Shown: positions 17,389 to 26,374 of the stretch, piece after piece
Layout: each line of letters starts with the position of its first letter
Numbering within the stretch: the stretch's first letter is position 1
Assembly (NCBI GenBank): GCA_944325355.1
Contig: CALUZS010000010.1
Coordinates: 39,045 to 103,044, forward strand
Direction: 5' to 3'
DNA from: an uncultured Parabacteroides sp.
GTDB taxonomy: Bacteria > Bacteroidota > Bacteroidia > Bacteroidales > Tannerellaceae
DNA: 64,000 nucleotides
Program-made: the position numbers and the translations under genes
The notes under the pieces: generated by a model
Database searches by the model: none
Told to the model about the DNA's origin: nothing
Seen by the model: the letters and a program-made list of their open reading frames with translations, nothing else

Positions 17389-20070
17389 ATGGAATTACGG
17401 AAAATTATTTTGTTTGTATGCCTGTCATTTTCGACAATCGGATTGTTACGGGCGGAAAAAATAAAAGGGATTGTGTTGGATAAAACACTGAACGAGCCGT
17501 TAATCGGAGCGACTGTGCAAGTGGAAGGAACAGCAAAAGGCGCAGTTACCGATTTGGACGGTTTTTTTGAACTGAAAGATGTAGATGCAAAAGTGGTTTT
17601 AATTGTTAAGTATGTCTCTTTCCAAACCCAACGGATAGAATTAGACGTGAAAAAAACTCAAGACTTGAAGATTTTAATGGAGCCGGACGAAAAACAGATA
17701 GGAGAAGTCACAGTGGTTGCCCGGAAAAATTTGGAAGGAGAACAGGCGCTGCTGCAAGAACGCCGGATGGCCAATGTCGCTGTGGAGAATATTGGCGCAA
17801 AAGAAATGAGCGTCAAGGGTATTTCGACAGTGGAAGAGGGCGTTAAGAAGATAACAGGGGTGTCTATCGCCCAAGCCGGGCAGTTGATAGTGCGGGGATT
17901 GGGTGACCGTTATAGTACGACTACCTTGAACGGGCTGCCGATTGCCTCTCCGAACCCGGACAATAAGTTGATTCCGTTGGATTTGTTTCCTACATCTACG
18001 GTAAAGAACATAACGGTGAGCAAAGTGTATTCGGCGGATGCTTTTGCCGATTATTCGGGTGCCCATATAGATATCAGCACGAAAGAGCAGACAGGTGCGG
18101 ATTTCTTTAATATATCTTTTAATGTAGGAGGAAATTTCAATACGATAGGGCAGGATTTTTATGCAATGGATAAGAAAGGAAGCCTTTTCCGGACTCCGTC
18201 ATTGGATAAGAATATCCGCGATATGTCTTTAAGTGATTATGATGAATATGCCCGTAACCACAAGCTGTTTGATACGAATTTTGATGTGAGCAAAAGGACG
18301 GCGTTGCCGGAATTTGGCGGAAATATCGGGATAGGTCGGAATTACACCGTCGGCGGAAATAAATTAAGTATTCTGGCTTCATTTGGGGTAAGCAATGATT
18401 TGCAGACGATGAATGATGCCACTTTCCGGACGTTGGAAGCTACAGGCCGTACATTGAAAGAGTTTAATTATGACAGTTATGCCAATACGCTGAAGATTGC
18501 CGGATTGGCAAGCGCCAGTTATATGTTCAGAACACGGGATATTATAGGATATACATTCTTTTATGCACGGAATGCTATCGACGATTACATGCTCCGGGAA
18601 GGAAACGATGTCTATGAGGGTCGCAGCCTTGTTGGAAGCAATAATGTCAGCCATATTTATAGTTTGCAGAATCATCAGCTTAACGGGAAGCATTTCTTTG
18701 GTGACAAATGGGGATTGAATTGGAGCGGCTCGTATAGCAAGACGGGAAGCCAGGAACCGGACCGTCGCCAGGTTATGTACGAAAGAAATGATGATGGCTC
18801 ATTGGAATTGTTCAAACTGAACCAACAGGAGACAATGCGTTACTTCGGTACGCTTGACGAGACCGAGTGGGTAGGGAACTTGTCGGCTGACTACAAGTTT
18901 TCCGAGAAAGAAAAAATCCAGTTTGGTGTGACTTATAAGGATAAAGGACGGGATTACCAGGCAACGCGCTTCTATTATGATTTGGATGATATAGATCCGG
19001 TCATAGATGATATTTACCATCCTTCTGGTTTCTTGACGCAAGAGAATATAGAGAACGGGCTGATTACTATTGACCGCTTGAAACAGCCGAAAGACCAGTA
19101 CGAAGCGGGCAATGAAATTTACGCAGCGTATGTGCAAGCCGATTATTATCCGGTTCCATCGTTGCTGGTAAATATCGGATTGCGTTACGAGGGAAGCATG
19201 CAATGGGTGAATTATCATACGGACGGAGGAGAAGCCCGGAGACGGGAGTTGAATAAACACGACCTTTTCCCGGCATTGAACTTGAAATATGAGATGCCGA
19301 AAGAGAACAACTTGCGTTTTTCTTTCTCCCGTACGGTGACACGTCCTTCGTTCATTGAAATGGCTCCGTTCCTTTACCAGGAATCTTATGGGTCAGCGCA
19401 GATACGAGGTAATGCCGATTTGCAGAATGGTTATAACTACAACTTGGATTTGCGGTATGAACAGTTCTGGAAAAATGGAGACATGTTTTCGGTGACCGCT
19501 TACTATAAGTATTTGAGTGACCCGATTGAGCAGACTCAAGAGGTATCGGGTGGTGCAACAGTCCATTCGTTCAGAAATGCGGATAATGGTATGGCGGCAG
19601 GTGTCGAAATTGAATTCCGGAAAGAATTGGTGAAGAATTTGAAATTTGGAGCAAATGCTTCGTTTATGTATACCGATGTGAAGCTTCCGGAAGGTGGTGC
19701 ATATACAAACAGCCAGCGTGCGTTGCAAGGAGCTTCTCCTTATTTGGTCAATGCCGACCTTACTTATACGCCGACTTTTGTTAACGATAAGCAGTTGAGT
19801 TTGGCACTGCTTTATAATTTGCAAGGTCCGAGAATTCATTCTGTCGGAATTTCCGGATTGGGTGATGTGAAACAGCTCCCTGTACATACAATGAATTTCG
19901 TGGCGAGTTACCGGATTAACCAACGCTTGTCGGTTAAACTCCAAGTTGACGACCTTCTGAACCGGGATGTGGTCTTCGAACAGGAAGTTCCGCTGTTGGA
20001 TCAGAAGATGGAGGTAGAGAGGTTCAAACGCGGAGCCGGATTTGAAGTAGGTATCAGCTATAATCTGTAA
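17389..20070 (+). CDS. TonB-dependent outer membrane receptor with carboxypeptidase-regulatory-like domain
   Basis: Energised outer membrane transporter; the ligand is unknown. A signal peptide ending near LLRA is followed by a carboxypeptidase regulatory-like domain (IKGIVLDKTLNEPLIGATVQ), then a plug domain (residues ~120-240; RGLGDRYSTTTLNGLPIASP) and a 22-strand-type barrel. The barrel ends in FEVGISYNL. At 893 residues it is shorter than SusC proteins. The downstream gene is a lipoprotein, not a SusD homologue, so this is a receptor/lipoprotein pair of another type. ATG 17389 lies 28 bases after the TATTTTTG box. Confidence 0.9.
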   Translation: MELRKIILFVCLSFSTIGLLRAEKIKGIVLDKTLNEPLIGATVQVEGTAKGAVTDLDGFFELKDVDAKVVLIVKYVSFQTQRIELDVKKTQDLKILMEPDEKQIGEVTVVARKNLEGEQALLQERRMANVAVENIGAKEMSVKGISTVEEGVKKITGVSIAQAGQLIVRGLGDRYSTTTLNGLPIASPNPDNKLIPLDLFPTSTVKNITVSKVYSADAFADYSGAHIDISTKEQTGADFFNISFNVGGNFNTIGQDFYAMDKKGSLFRTPSLDKNIRDMSLSDYDEYARNHKLFDTNFDVSKRTALPEFGGNIGIGRNYTVGGNKLSILASFGVSNDLQTMNDATFRTLEATGRTLKEFNYDSYANTLKIAGLASASYMFRTRDIIGYTFFYARNAIDDYMLREGNDVYEGRSLVGSNNVSHIYSLQNHQLNGKHFFGDKWGLNWSGSYSKTGSQEPDRRQVMYERNDDGSLELFKLNQQETMRYFGTLDETEWVGNLSADYKFSEKEKIQFGVTYKDKGRDYQATRFYYDLDDIDPVIDDIYHPSGFLTQENIENGLITIDRLKQPKDQYEAGNEIYAAYVQADYYPVPSLLVNIGLRYEGSMQWVNYHTDGGEARRRELNKHDLFPALNLKYEMPKENNLRFSFSRTVTRPSFIEMAPFLYQESYGSAQIRGNADLQNGYNYNLDLRYEQFWKNGDMFSVTAYYKYLSDPIEQTQEVSGGATVHSFRNADNGMAAGVEIEFRKELVKNLKFGANASFMYTDVKLPEGGAYTNSQRALQGASPYLVNADLTYTPTFVNDKQLSLALLYNLQGPRIHSVGISGLGDVKQLPVHTMNFVASYRINQRLSVKLQVDDLLNRDVVFEQEVPLLDQKMEVERFKRGAGFEVGISYNL

Positions 20071-20119
20071 ATAAATAATTAAAAGATAAACCATAGATTA
20101 GAATTTAAATTTGGAAAGT

Positions 20120-21296
20120 ATGAAAACTAATTGGAAATGGGCTGCTTGTTTTTGTGCAGCGTGTGTAATGTTTACGGCGTGTGATGACGATAATTCTGAT
20201 ATTATTCCGCCAACAGATGAGTATGAATTAACGGGAACCATTTCGGAGGATTTAACTCTTGAAGCAGGACAGAACTATACGTTAAGCGGAGGTGTCCATG
20301 TAACGGCTGGTGCTACGTTGACGATTCCAGCCGGTGTGACAATTACTGCCGTTTATGATGATGTAGTAGACTATATTTTGATAGAGCAGGGTGCAAAAAT
20401 CGATGCACAGGGTACAGCTGAGAATCCGATTATCATGACTTCGGAACATAAAGAGCCGACAGCTTGGGGAGGTCTCCATATTTGTGGTTATGCACATACG
20501 AATGTTCAAGGCGGAACCGGAAGCTCTGAAATCGGAGATGCTACTTATGGCGGCGAAAATGATGCCGATAACTCAGGTATCTTGAGATATATCCGTCTGG
20601 AATATACGGGCTATGCTTTTGATGAAGAACACGAATCAAACGGTATCTCTTTCTATGGAGTAGGGAACGGTACTACGGTTGACCATTGCCAAGTGTATAT
20701 GGGTGCAGATGACGGTTTTGAGTTCTTTGGTGGCTCTGTTAATGTTAAATATCTGGTTGCTACGGATTGTGAGGATGACTCTTTCGACTGGACTGAAGGC
20801 TGGAACGGAAAGGGCCAGTTCTTGGTTGCAACGCAAAGCGACGGTTCTGAAGGTGATTGCCTGATGGAGTGCGACAACAACGGAACTAACGCTGAATTAA
20901 CTCCGATTGGCAAATGTTACCTTGATTGGAAACAATGGCGATGCACAAGGTGTACGTTTGCGTGCAGGAACGCAAGTTGAACTTTATAATGCTTTGATCA
21001 GTGGTAAAGCGTTACCGTTGACGGTTGAAACCACCCAGACTGAAAATTATTTGGCTGACGGAACTTCGAAACTGGAATATGTTTCTTTGAGCGGTGAAGT
21101 TGATTCAGAAAATGGAATTTATACGAATTCCATGTTTGCGGCAGCTACCGGGAACTTGACAAATCAGACACTTCCGAACAGTTATGTAGGAACAACAGCC
21201 GGTGGAGAAACAATTTCTGATTCTTTCTTTGATGTTGCTAATTACCGTGGCGCTGTGACTGAAGACAATGACTGGACAGAAGGTTGGACTTTGTAA
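20120..21296 (+). pseudogene. Outer membrane lipoprotein partner of the TonB receptor, broken by a frameshift
   Basis: A lipoprotein signal (MKTNWKWAACFCAACVMFTA then Cys) is followed by a right-handed beta-helix-like surface protein with GGVHVTAGATLTIPAGVTI and repeated glycine/asparagine turns. Frame 1 runs from 20120 to a stop at 20980, but homology-like sequence stops near 20920 and continues in the next frame as LANVTLIGNNGDAQGVRLRA to 21296. One extra base (or two missing) near 20895-20915 explains it. The intact protein would be about 390 residues. It may be a real mutation or a sequencing error. Function is unknown; position suggests surface ligand capture for the receptor. A terminator follows. 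Confidence 0.8.
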
Positions 21297-21332
21297 TATT
21301 GCTATCGGGATAATTATTTGAAATTGCTAAAC

Positions 21333-21371
21333 AAGCCCCATAGGAGAATTTCTTCTATGGGGCTTTTGTTT
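21333..21371 (+). terminator. Intrinsic terminator after the receptor/lipoprotein pair
   Basis: AAGCCCCATAG at 21333-21343 and CTATGGGGCTT at 21354-21364 flank a ten-base loop, followed by TTGTTTTG. Confidence 0.9.
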
Positions 21372-21465
21372 TGTCTCTGCATGATTTTCCTGTCCGTAAT
21401 CCCATGCAGATGCTGTAAACCGGATTGGTTGAGATGTGATCGGGCAATACGTGACATTGAAAGAA

Positions 21466-22476
21466 TTAATGTTTTTCCAGCCAGCTGTGTATTGTCCGGT
21501 AAGTTTCCTGGCGGGATTCTTTCCGGGAAAGGATTAAATCGTGGACACCTTTGGCAATTGCGTGGTATTCTGTTTCTTTTCCTAATGTAATTCCGAATTT
21601 CTTGATGTCTTCTACGGAAAGGACGATGTCTGATTCTGTATAGATTTCTTGCCATTCTTTCGTTGCCATCGTCGATTTGTCGGACGATAGGATAAGAACC
21701 GGGCATTGGATGTCGCTGTGTTCCATTAGTTTGTTCTGGGCTTGCTCAATGGCGCGTATCCAACCGGCTTTTTTAGGATGTCCTTCCGGTTTTTTCCAAT
21801 CGGTGTTGTATGTCCATTCTCCTTTAAATGCTTTGAGAAGGGTATACGCATAGGTAGGATGGTCATATTTCATGACAACGAAGTTCGGATAGCAGCCACC
21901 TATGAAACTGATTATCGGAACGGCTAATTTTTCTAAGACGAATCCCAGGTTCCAATCTAAGAAGGGGCTGTTTAAAATCAATCCTTTTATTCCGGAACAG
22001 TTTAGGCTGCCGGAATTGAGGTAGGCAGATAGTGTCAGCCCACCGGTGGAATGTCCCATCAAGTAGACGTCGTTGTTCCCTTCTGCCTTGATAATCGACA
22101 GGCAAGTGTCTATGTCTGCAAAATATTCAGAAATATCTTTGCAGAAAAACATATCCTGGTTAGGGAGGAGTGAGCGTCCGTACTTGCGTAGGTCGACAGC
22201 ATAGAAGTTGTATCCCCATGTATTCAGGCTGTCACCCAATTGTGTCTGGAAAAAGTAGTCGTTGTATCCGTGTACATATAGCACGGCTTTGTTCGAACCT
22301 GCAAGTTTTTCTTTCTTGATGAGGGTACAAACCACCTTGCCTTCGTAATCGTCGGGTTGTTCAATCGTTCTGGAAAAATAACCATTCCCTAATGTATCCG
22401 GACGATATTGGGCGTTTGCTGCCGGAAAAAGCAAAAATCCGTTGACAAAAATCAATAATATCGTTATGGCTCTCAT
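21466..22476 (-). CDS. Secreted alpha/beta hydrolase (lysophospholipase-like)
   Basis: Predicted exported serine hydrolase. A signal peptide (MRAITILLIFVNGFLLFPAA) precedes an alpha/beta-hydrolase domain with YVHGYNDYFF (oxyanion region), YLMGHSTGGLTLSAY (nucleophile Ser in GHSTGG) and the C-terminal GVHDLILS carrying the likely catalytic His. At 336 residues it resembles bacterial lysophospholipase/monoacylglycerol lipase relatives, but its substrate is unknown. A minus-strand -7-like box TATATTTG lies at 22510 to 22503, giving a short leader before ATG 22476. Confidence 0.87.
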   Translation of the reverse strand: MRAITILLIFVNGFLLFPAANAQYRPDTLGNGYFSRTIEQPDDYEGKVVCTLIKKEKLAGSNKAVLYVHGYNDYFFQTQLGDSLNTWGYNFYAVDLRKYGRSLLPNQDMFFCKDISEYFADIDTCLSIIKAEGNNDVYLMGHSTGGLTLSAYLNSGSLNCSGIKGLILNSPFLDWNLGFVLEKLAVPIISFIGGCYPNFVVMKYDHPTYAYTLLKAFKGEWTYNTDWKKPEGHPKKAGWIRAIEQAQNKLMEHSDIQCPVLILSSDKSTMATKEWQEIYTESDIVLSVEDIKKFGITLGKETEYHAIAKGVHDLILSRKESRQETYRTIHSWLEKH

Positions 22477-22593
22477 ATCTTTTTCTTTTAAGAACTTGGA
22501 TACAAATATAGGGATTTGCTGTCGTTATTTTAGATTTTGAGAAAAAACCAGCGTGTGGATGTAGACTCTGGTTTGATTTTTTTTGATAATTTG

Positions 22594-22624
22594 TTTGCCG
22601 GAACCAAAAATATGCCTATCTTTG
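22594..22624 (+). promoter_or_regulatory. Promoter of tRNA-His
   Basis: TTTG at 22594-22597, exactly 19 bases, then TATCTTTG at 22617-22624. The tRNA begins 38 bases later. Confidence 0.85.
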
Positions 22625-22661
22625 CACCGTCTTTAAAGAGACAGGCTTTGATAGCTTATAT

Positions 22662-22736
22662 GGTGAATGTAGCTCAGTTGGTTAGAGCATTGGATTGTGG
22701 TTCCAAGGGTCGTGGGTTCGAGCCCCATCTTTCACC
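22662..22736 (+). tRNA. tRNA-His (GTG anticodon)
   Basis: Cloverleaf: acceptor GTGAATG with CTTTCAC (one U-U mismatch), extra G at position -1 (22662) opposite C73, D arm GCTC...GAGC, anticodon stem TTGGA/TCCAA around TTGTGGT, and T arm GTGGG TTCGAGC CCCAT. The -1 G is a tRNA-His hallmark. A full CCA after C73 is not encoded. Confidence 0.96.
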
Positions 22737-22746
22737 CAGAGAAGGG

Positions 22747-22786
22747 AGCAGTTATTTCAGTTATTGGAATGACTGCTTTTCTTTTT
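22747..22786 (+). terminator. Intrinsic terminator of tRNA-His
   Basis: AGCAGTTATT at 22747-22756 pairs with AATGACTGCT at 22768-22777 (one G-U), followed by TTTCTTTTT. Confidence 0.85.
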
Positions 22787-22798
22787 ATGAACTCTTTC

Positions 22799-24559
22799 TT
22801 AATCGGTGATTAAATTGAATTCGTTTTTTAGCTCCTCGAGGTCCGGATTGATTTTAAGCAAATGGTTATATTTTTCGGCGGATGTGTATGCTAACTTTTT
22901 TGTGTTGTGCTCGTCGGTACAAACCTGCATTTGAATTTTCGAGTTATTTAGCTTTTCCCTTAAGAACGGGAGTATTTCGATGGAGTTATTTATTAGTTCT
23001 TCCTGTTGCCCCGGATTATGTACAAAAATGTCGAAATAAAAATTTTCTTTTAATACAGGTTTGCAGTTGAGCATGATATTTTTTAGGTAAATCTTTTGTC
23101 CGGCTTGTCCGGCAAATTCGTTCCAATAGTTGATTAATTCCTCTTCTGTAAAATCATTGGCGGCAGTTGTCACCTGAATCTGCTGTGGCGCTGTCTTGGG
23201 CGCATGCATTTGTGTCCCTATATTTTTCAGAGAAGTGCCGATTGGTGGGCGTTTTGCTGCCGGTTGGTAGTGGGCGGCAGGCTCGTTTGCTTGTTTTGGG
23301 GGCACGATGTTTATCGGAACTTGGGGCACAACGGCTTTTGTTACAGGAGCGGATGTTGTAGTTTGTTGTACAGCTTTATTCCCTCCTGATGGTTGCGCTG
23401 GTCTGTTATTATCGGTAACATTGATTGCTTTGATTTGTTTTTCTGCATTGTTTGCCGGATTGTGTTGGTTCAATTGGCACAATTGGATGAGTGTCAGTTC
23501 CAATAACAGCCGTTTGTTACGGCTCGCTTTATAGTTTATATCGCAGTTATTTGCAATCTCTATTGCTTTGAATAGGAATGCGTCCGGACATTGTTTGGCG
23601 GTTTCTTTATAACGTTCGCGGATGGATGCCCCTACCTCAAATAAAACCAAAGTCGACTCGTCTTTGCAGACTAATAGATCCCGGAAATGGGATGCTAGTC
23701 CGGTAATGATGTTTTGTCCTTCGAACCCTTTTCGTAAAATTTCGTTGAGTATCAGTAGAGCAGCCCTCACATTCCCGGAGAGGATTACCTCTGTCAGCTT
23801 AAAATAATACTCATAATCCAAAACATTCAAATTATCTATGACAGCTTTATAAGTAATGTTCCCGTTTGTAAAGCTGACAATTTGGTCGAAAATGGACAGC
23901 GCATCGCGCATCCCTCCGTCCGCTTTCTGGGCGATGACGTTTAGTGCATCAGGTTCTGCATTCACTTGTTCACAAGTTGCAACATATTGGAGATGCTCTA
24001 CGATATCGGCGATGGATATTCGGGCAAAGTCGAATGTCTGGCAGCGTGACAGGATGGTAGGCAGTACCTTATGTTTTTCCGTTGTTGCCAGCACGAAGAT
24101 GGCATGATGCGGCGGTTCCTCCAATGTTTTCAGAAACGCATTGAACGCTGCGGAAGAGAGCATATGAACCTCGTCGATGATGAACACTTTGTATTTTCCG
24201 ATTGGTGGCGGAATGCGCACTTGGTCAATCAGCGAACGGATATCATCAACGGAATTATTTGATGCAGCATCCAATTCGTGAATGTTGTATGAGCGTTGTT
24301 CATTGAACGCTCGGCACGATTCGCATTCGTTGCATGCTTCTCCGTCGGGAGTCGGGTTCAAACAATTTATTGTCTTTGCAAAAATACGGGCGCATGAAGT
24401 TTTCCCTACCCCTCGCGGTCCGCAAAACAGGTACGCATGTGCCAATTTATTACTGGCAATTGCGTTTTTCAGGGTTGTTGTCAATGCTTTTTGTCCAACA
24501 ACGTTCATAAACGTGGACGGGCGGTATTTTCTTGCAGATACAATATAATTGTTGTCCAT
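22799..24559 (-). CDS. dnaX: DNA polymerase III subunit gamma/tau
   Basis: Clamp-loader ATPase and replisome organiser. The N-terminal AAA+ domain has Walker A GPRGVGKTS, a zinc module with the cysteines of CLNPTPDGEACNECESC, Walker B VFIIDEVHMLS and the sensor region LATTEKHKVLPTILSRCQ. Domain III follows, then a low-complexity Gln/Pro/Ala linker (residues ~375-450) and a C-terminal tau-like domain. ATG 24559 (MDNNYIVSARKYRPSTF) is the conserved start; the upstream frame to 24613 covers the promoter. The gene is divergent from the DivIC-like gene. Confidence 0.95.
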   Translation of the reverse strand: MDNNYIVSARKYRPSTFMNVVGQKALTTTLKNAIASNKLAHAYLFCGPRGVGKTSCARIFAKTINCLNPTPDGEACNECESCRAFNEQRSYNIHELDAASNNSVDDIRSLIDQVRIPPPIGKYKVFIIDEVHMLSSAAFNAFLKTLEEPPHHAIFVLATTEKHKVLPTILSRCQTFDFARISIADIVEHLQYVATCEQVNAEPDALNVIAQKADGGMRDALSIFDQIVSFTNGNITYKAVIDNLNVLDYEYYFKLTEVILSGNVRAALLILNEILRKGFEGQNIITGLASHFRDLLVCKDESTLVLFEVGASIRERYKETAKQCPDAFLFKAIEIANNCDINYKASRNKRLLLELTLIQLCQLNQHNPANNAEKQIKAINVTDNNRPAQPSGGNKAVQQTTTSAPVTKAVVPQVPINIVPPKQANEPAAHYQPAAKRPPIGTSLKNIGTQMHAPKTAPQQIQVTTAANDFTEEELINYWNEFAGQAGQKIYLKNIMLNCKPVLKENFYFDIFVHNPGQQEELINNSIEILPFLREKLNNSKIQMQVCTDEHNTKKLAYTSAEKYNHLLKINPDLEELKNEFNLITD

Positions 24560-24580
24560 TGAATTCTTTTTTGTACAACA

Positions 24581-24610
24581 CAAAGATATGAAATAAATCA
24601 TATACCTTTG
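24581..24610. promoter_or_regulatory. Overlapping divergent promoters of dnaX and the DivIC-like gene
   Basis: The -7 boxes are TATCTTTG on the minus strand (24588 to 24581) and TACCTTTG on the plus strand (24603-24610). They are only 14 bases apart, so each promoter's -33 region overlaps the other's -7 region. Clear TTTG boxes at 19-base spacing are not seen. Confidence 0.6.
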
Positions 24611-24630
24611 CAAAAAAAGAGAATTCGGAT

Positions 24631-24939
24631 ATGCAGGCGTTTTTAAGGAAGATATGGGAAAAATACATCCGGAAAGTCAATATTTATTGGCTTATTGTTA
24701 TTTTTTTCTTTGTTATTACGTTCGTTACAGGAGATAGTAATCTGTATAAACGCTATGTGTACGATGAAAAAATCCGGAGTTTGGAAAAGGAAATTCAGAT
24801 GTATCGTGACGAGATAGAAGCCAATAAACAGAAATTGGAAAGTTTGCGAACCGACAAGGAGGGGCTTGAGCGTTTTGCCAGGGAGGTTTACCTGATGAAG
24901 AAGCCGGATGAGGATGTTTTCGTTATAAAAGAGAAATAG
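24631..24939 (+). CDS. FtsB/DivIC-type septum formation initiator protein
   Basis: Small bitopic division protein predicted to join the FtsQ-FtsL-FtsB type complex at the septum. At 102 residues it has a short cytoplasmic N-terminus, one membrane segment (about residues 18-34, YWLIVIFFFVITFV), then a coiled coil (EKIRSLEKEIQMYRDEIEAN) and the conserved end LERFAREVYLMKKPDEDVFV. It lies 11 bases before a small membrane protein gene, so the two are probably co-transcribed. Confidence 0.88.
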   Translation: MQAFLRKIWEKYIRKVNIYWLIVIFFFVITFVTGDSNLYKRYVYDEKIRSLEKEIQMYRDEIEANKQKLESLRTDKEGLERFAREVYLMKKPDEDVFVIKEK

Positions 24940-24950
24940 GAAGTTGCAGT

Positions 24951-25277
24951 ATGAGTGAAAAGTCTAAATCGGTTGTATTTTTTAGTTCTTACCTATTGCT
25001 TCTTTTGGGTGCCGTATTATATATGTGGTATCCGGAAGTTGCTTCTTATTTGTTTGCGGTAGGTGCGGCAGGATATACGTTAGTCCAGTTGACAATACGG
25101 AATACAGACATGAATTTCCGGCAGAAACGTTTACATCGTTTTAATATTTTCAGTGGAATGCTGTGCATTGCCGCTTCTGCGTTGATGTTCAATGACAGGA
25201 AAGAGTGGCTGGTTTGTCTGACAATCGCGGTAATTTTGCAATTATATACGGCATTTGTCATGCCTAAAGCGGAATAG
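24951..25277 (+). CDS. Small four-helix membrane protein of unknown function
   Basis: Hypothetical inner membrane protein of 108 residues. Four hydrophobic segments are visible (about residues 8-24, 30-45, 65-80 and 85-102) with short basic loops (NFRQKRLHRFN). I do not recognise a characterised family beyond its co-occurrence with the DivIC-like gene in Bacteroidales. It starts 11 bases after that gene and ends just before a strong terminator shared with the convergent GH130 gene, so it closes this two-gene unit. Confidence 0.75.
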   Translation: MSEKSKSVVFFSSYLLLLLGAVLYMWYPEVASYLFAVGAAGYTLVQLTIRNTDMNFRQKRLHRFNIFSGMLCIAASALMFNDRKEWLVCLTIAVILQLYTAFVMPKAE

Positions 25278-25297
25278 GTATTTGGAATATTGATAAG

Positions 25298-25347
25298 AAA
25301 AGGAGCTGTCGTTCCCCTTTTGTACGGGAGTGAGACAGCTCCTTTTT
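25298..25347. terminator. Bidirectional terminator
   Basis: AAAAGGAGCTGTC at 25298-25310 and GACAGCTCCTTTTT at 25333-25346 form a long stem between convergent genes. Confidence 0.92.
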
Positions 25348-25351
25348 GTAT

Positions 25352-26353
25352 TTAAATGATGGAATATTTTTTAGTAAATTCGATTATTTCCGGAATGTAT
25401 CCGAACGTTAACCCGGTTACTGTATCTGCGCAACCGTAATATACGGCAACTCTGCCTGTTTCCGGATCGTGCAAGGAAGCGCAAGGGAAGCATACGTTGG
25501 GTACATCCCCCATACATTCATAAATTTTGTGCGGCGCAATCAGGTAAGGTCCGCTGCGGAATTTCACTTTCCACGGTTCGTCCAAGTCTAACAGGGCAGA
25601 ACCGAAACTATATACGTAGCCGTTGCAGGAACGTAATACTCCGTGATAGAAGAGCAGCCAACCTTCGCTTGTTTCGATGGGTACTGGTCCGGCACCTATT
25701 TTCAAGCATTGCCATGCGCTCTCTTCAAAAGGAGCCGGACTCATTACGTGACGGTGGCGACCCCAGAATTCCATGTCGGGCGATTCGCTGTAATAAATGT
25801 CCCCAAACGGAGTGTGCCCGTTATCACTTGGACGGCTCAGCATGGCAAAACGGTTGTTGATTTTTTTCGGGAACAGGACACCGTTCCGGTTGAATGGGAG
25901 GAAAGCGTTCTCCAATTGGTAGAATTTTTCAAAATCTTTCGTCCAAGCAACGCCGATGGTCGGCTGTCCTTTATAGCCGTTGCACCATGTCACATAATAA
26001 CGGTCTTCGATGAAACAGACGCGGGGGTCGTATCCGTAGACCCATTTCCCGACTTCCGGGTCGGCACCCTCGAATGTCAAGGTTTCCGGGTTGATGTTCC
26101 AATGGAGCCCGTCTTTACTGAATCCGACGTGCAGCGTCATACGCCGGTTGGTATCATCGCAGCGGAAAACACCTGCATATCCATCTTTGAAAGGAACTAC
26201 CGCACTGTTGAAGATACTGTTGGAATTTGGTAACAAATCGCGTGGAATAATCGGATTTGCACTGTATCTCCACATGACAGCTTTTGAGTTTTCGGGACGA
26301 TCCTCCCAAGGCATATTGGGCAATGGTTGCCCCATGATTTTTAGTTTGTCCAT
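25352..26353 (-). CDS. Glycoside hydrolase family 130 beta-mannoside phosphorylase/mannosidase
   Basis: Cytosolic enzyme (no signal peptide) of the five-bladed propeller family GH130, most members of which phosphorolyse beta-mannosides. The pattern [40 protein letters not shown] (conserved Asp) and [20 protein letters not shown] fits the family. It looks closest to the group acting on mannosyl-N-acetylglucosamine from N-glycan cores; that subgroup assignment is from memory. The MFS permease gene lies 21 bases upstream in the same direction, which suggests import of a mannosyl disaccharide followed by its cleavage. Confidence 0.87.
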   Translation of the reverse strand: MDKLKIMGQPLPNMPWEDRPENSKAVMWRYSANPIIPRDLLPNSNSIFNSAVVPFKDGYAGVFRCDDTNRRMTLHVGFSKDGLHWNINPETLTFEGADPEVGKWVYGYDPRVCFIEDRYYVTWCNGYKGQPTIGVAWTKDFEKFYQLENAFLPFNRNGVLFPKKINNRFAMLSRPSDNGHTPFGDIYYSESPDMEFWGRHRHVMSPAPFEESAWQCLKIGAGPVPIETSEGWLLFYHGVLRSCNGYVYSFGSALLDLDEPWKVKFRSGPYLIAPHKIYECMGDVPNVCFPCASLHDPETGRVAVYYGCADTVTGLTFGYIPEIIEFTKKYSII

Positions 26354-26374
26354 GATTTTTTGTTTGATATGTGT

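Noticed and set aside
22537..22809. Plus-strand 90-codon ORF
   Set aside because: It runs straight through tRNA-His and its terminator; no coding character.
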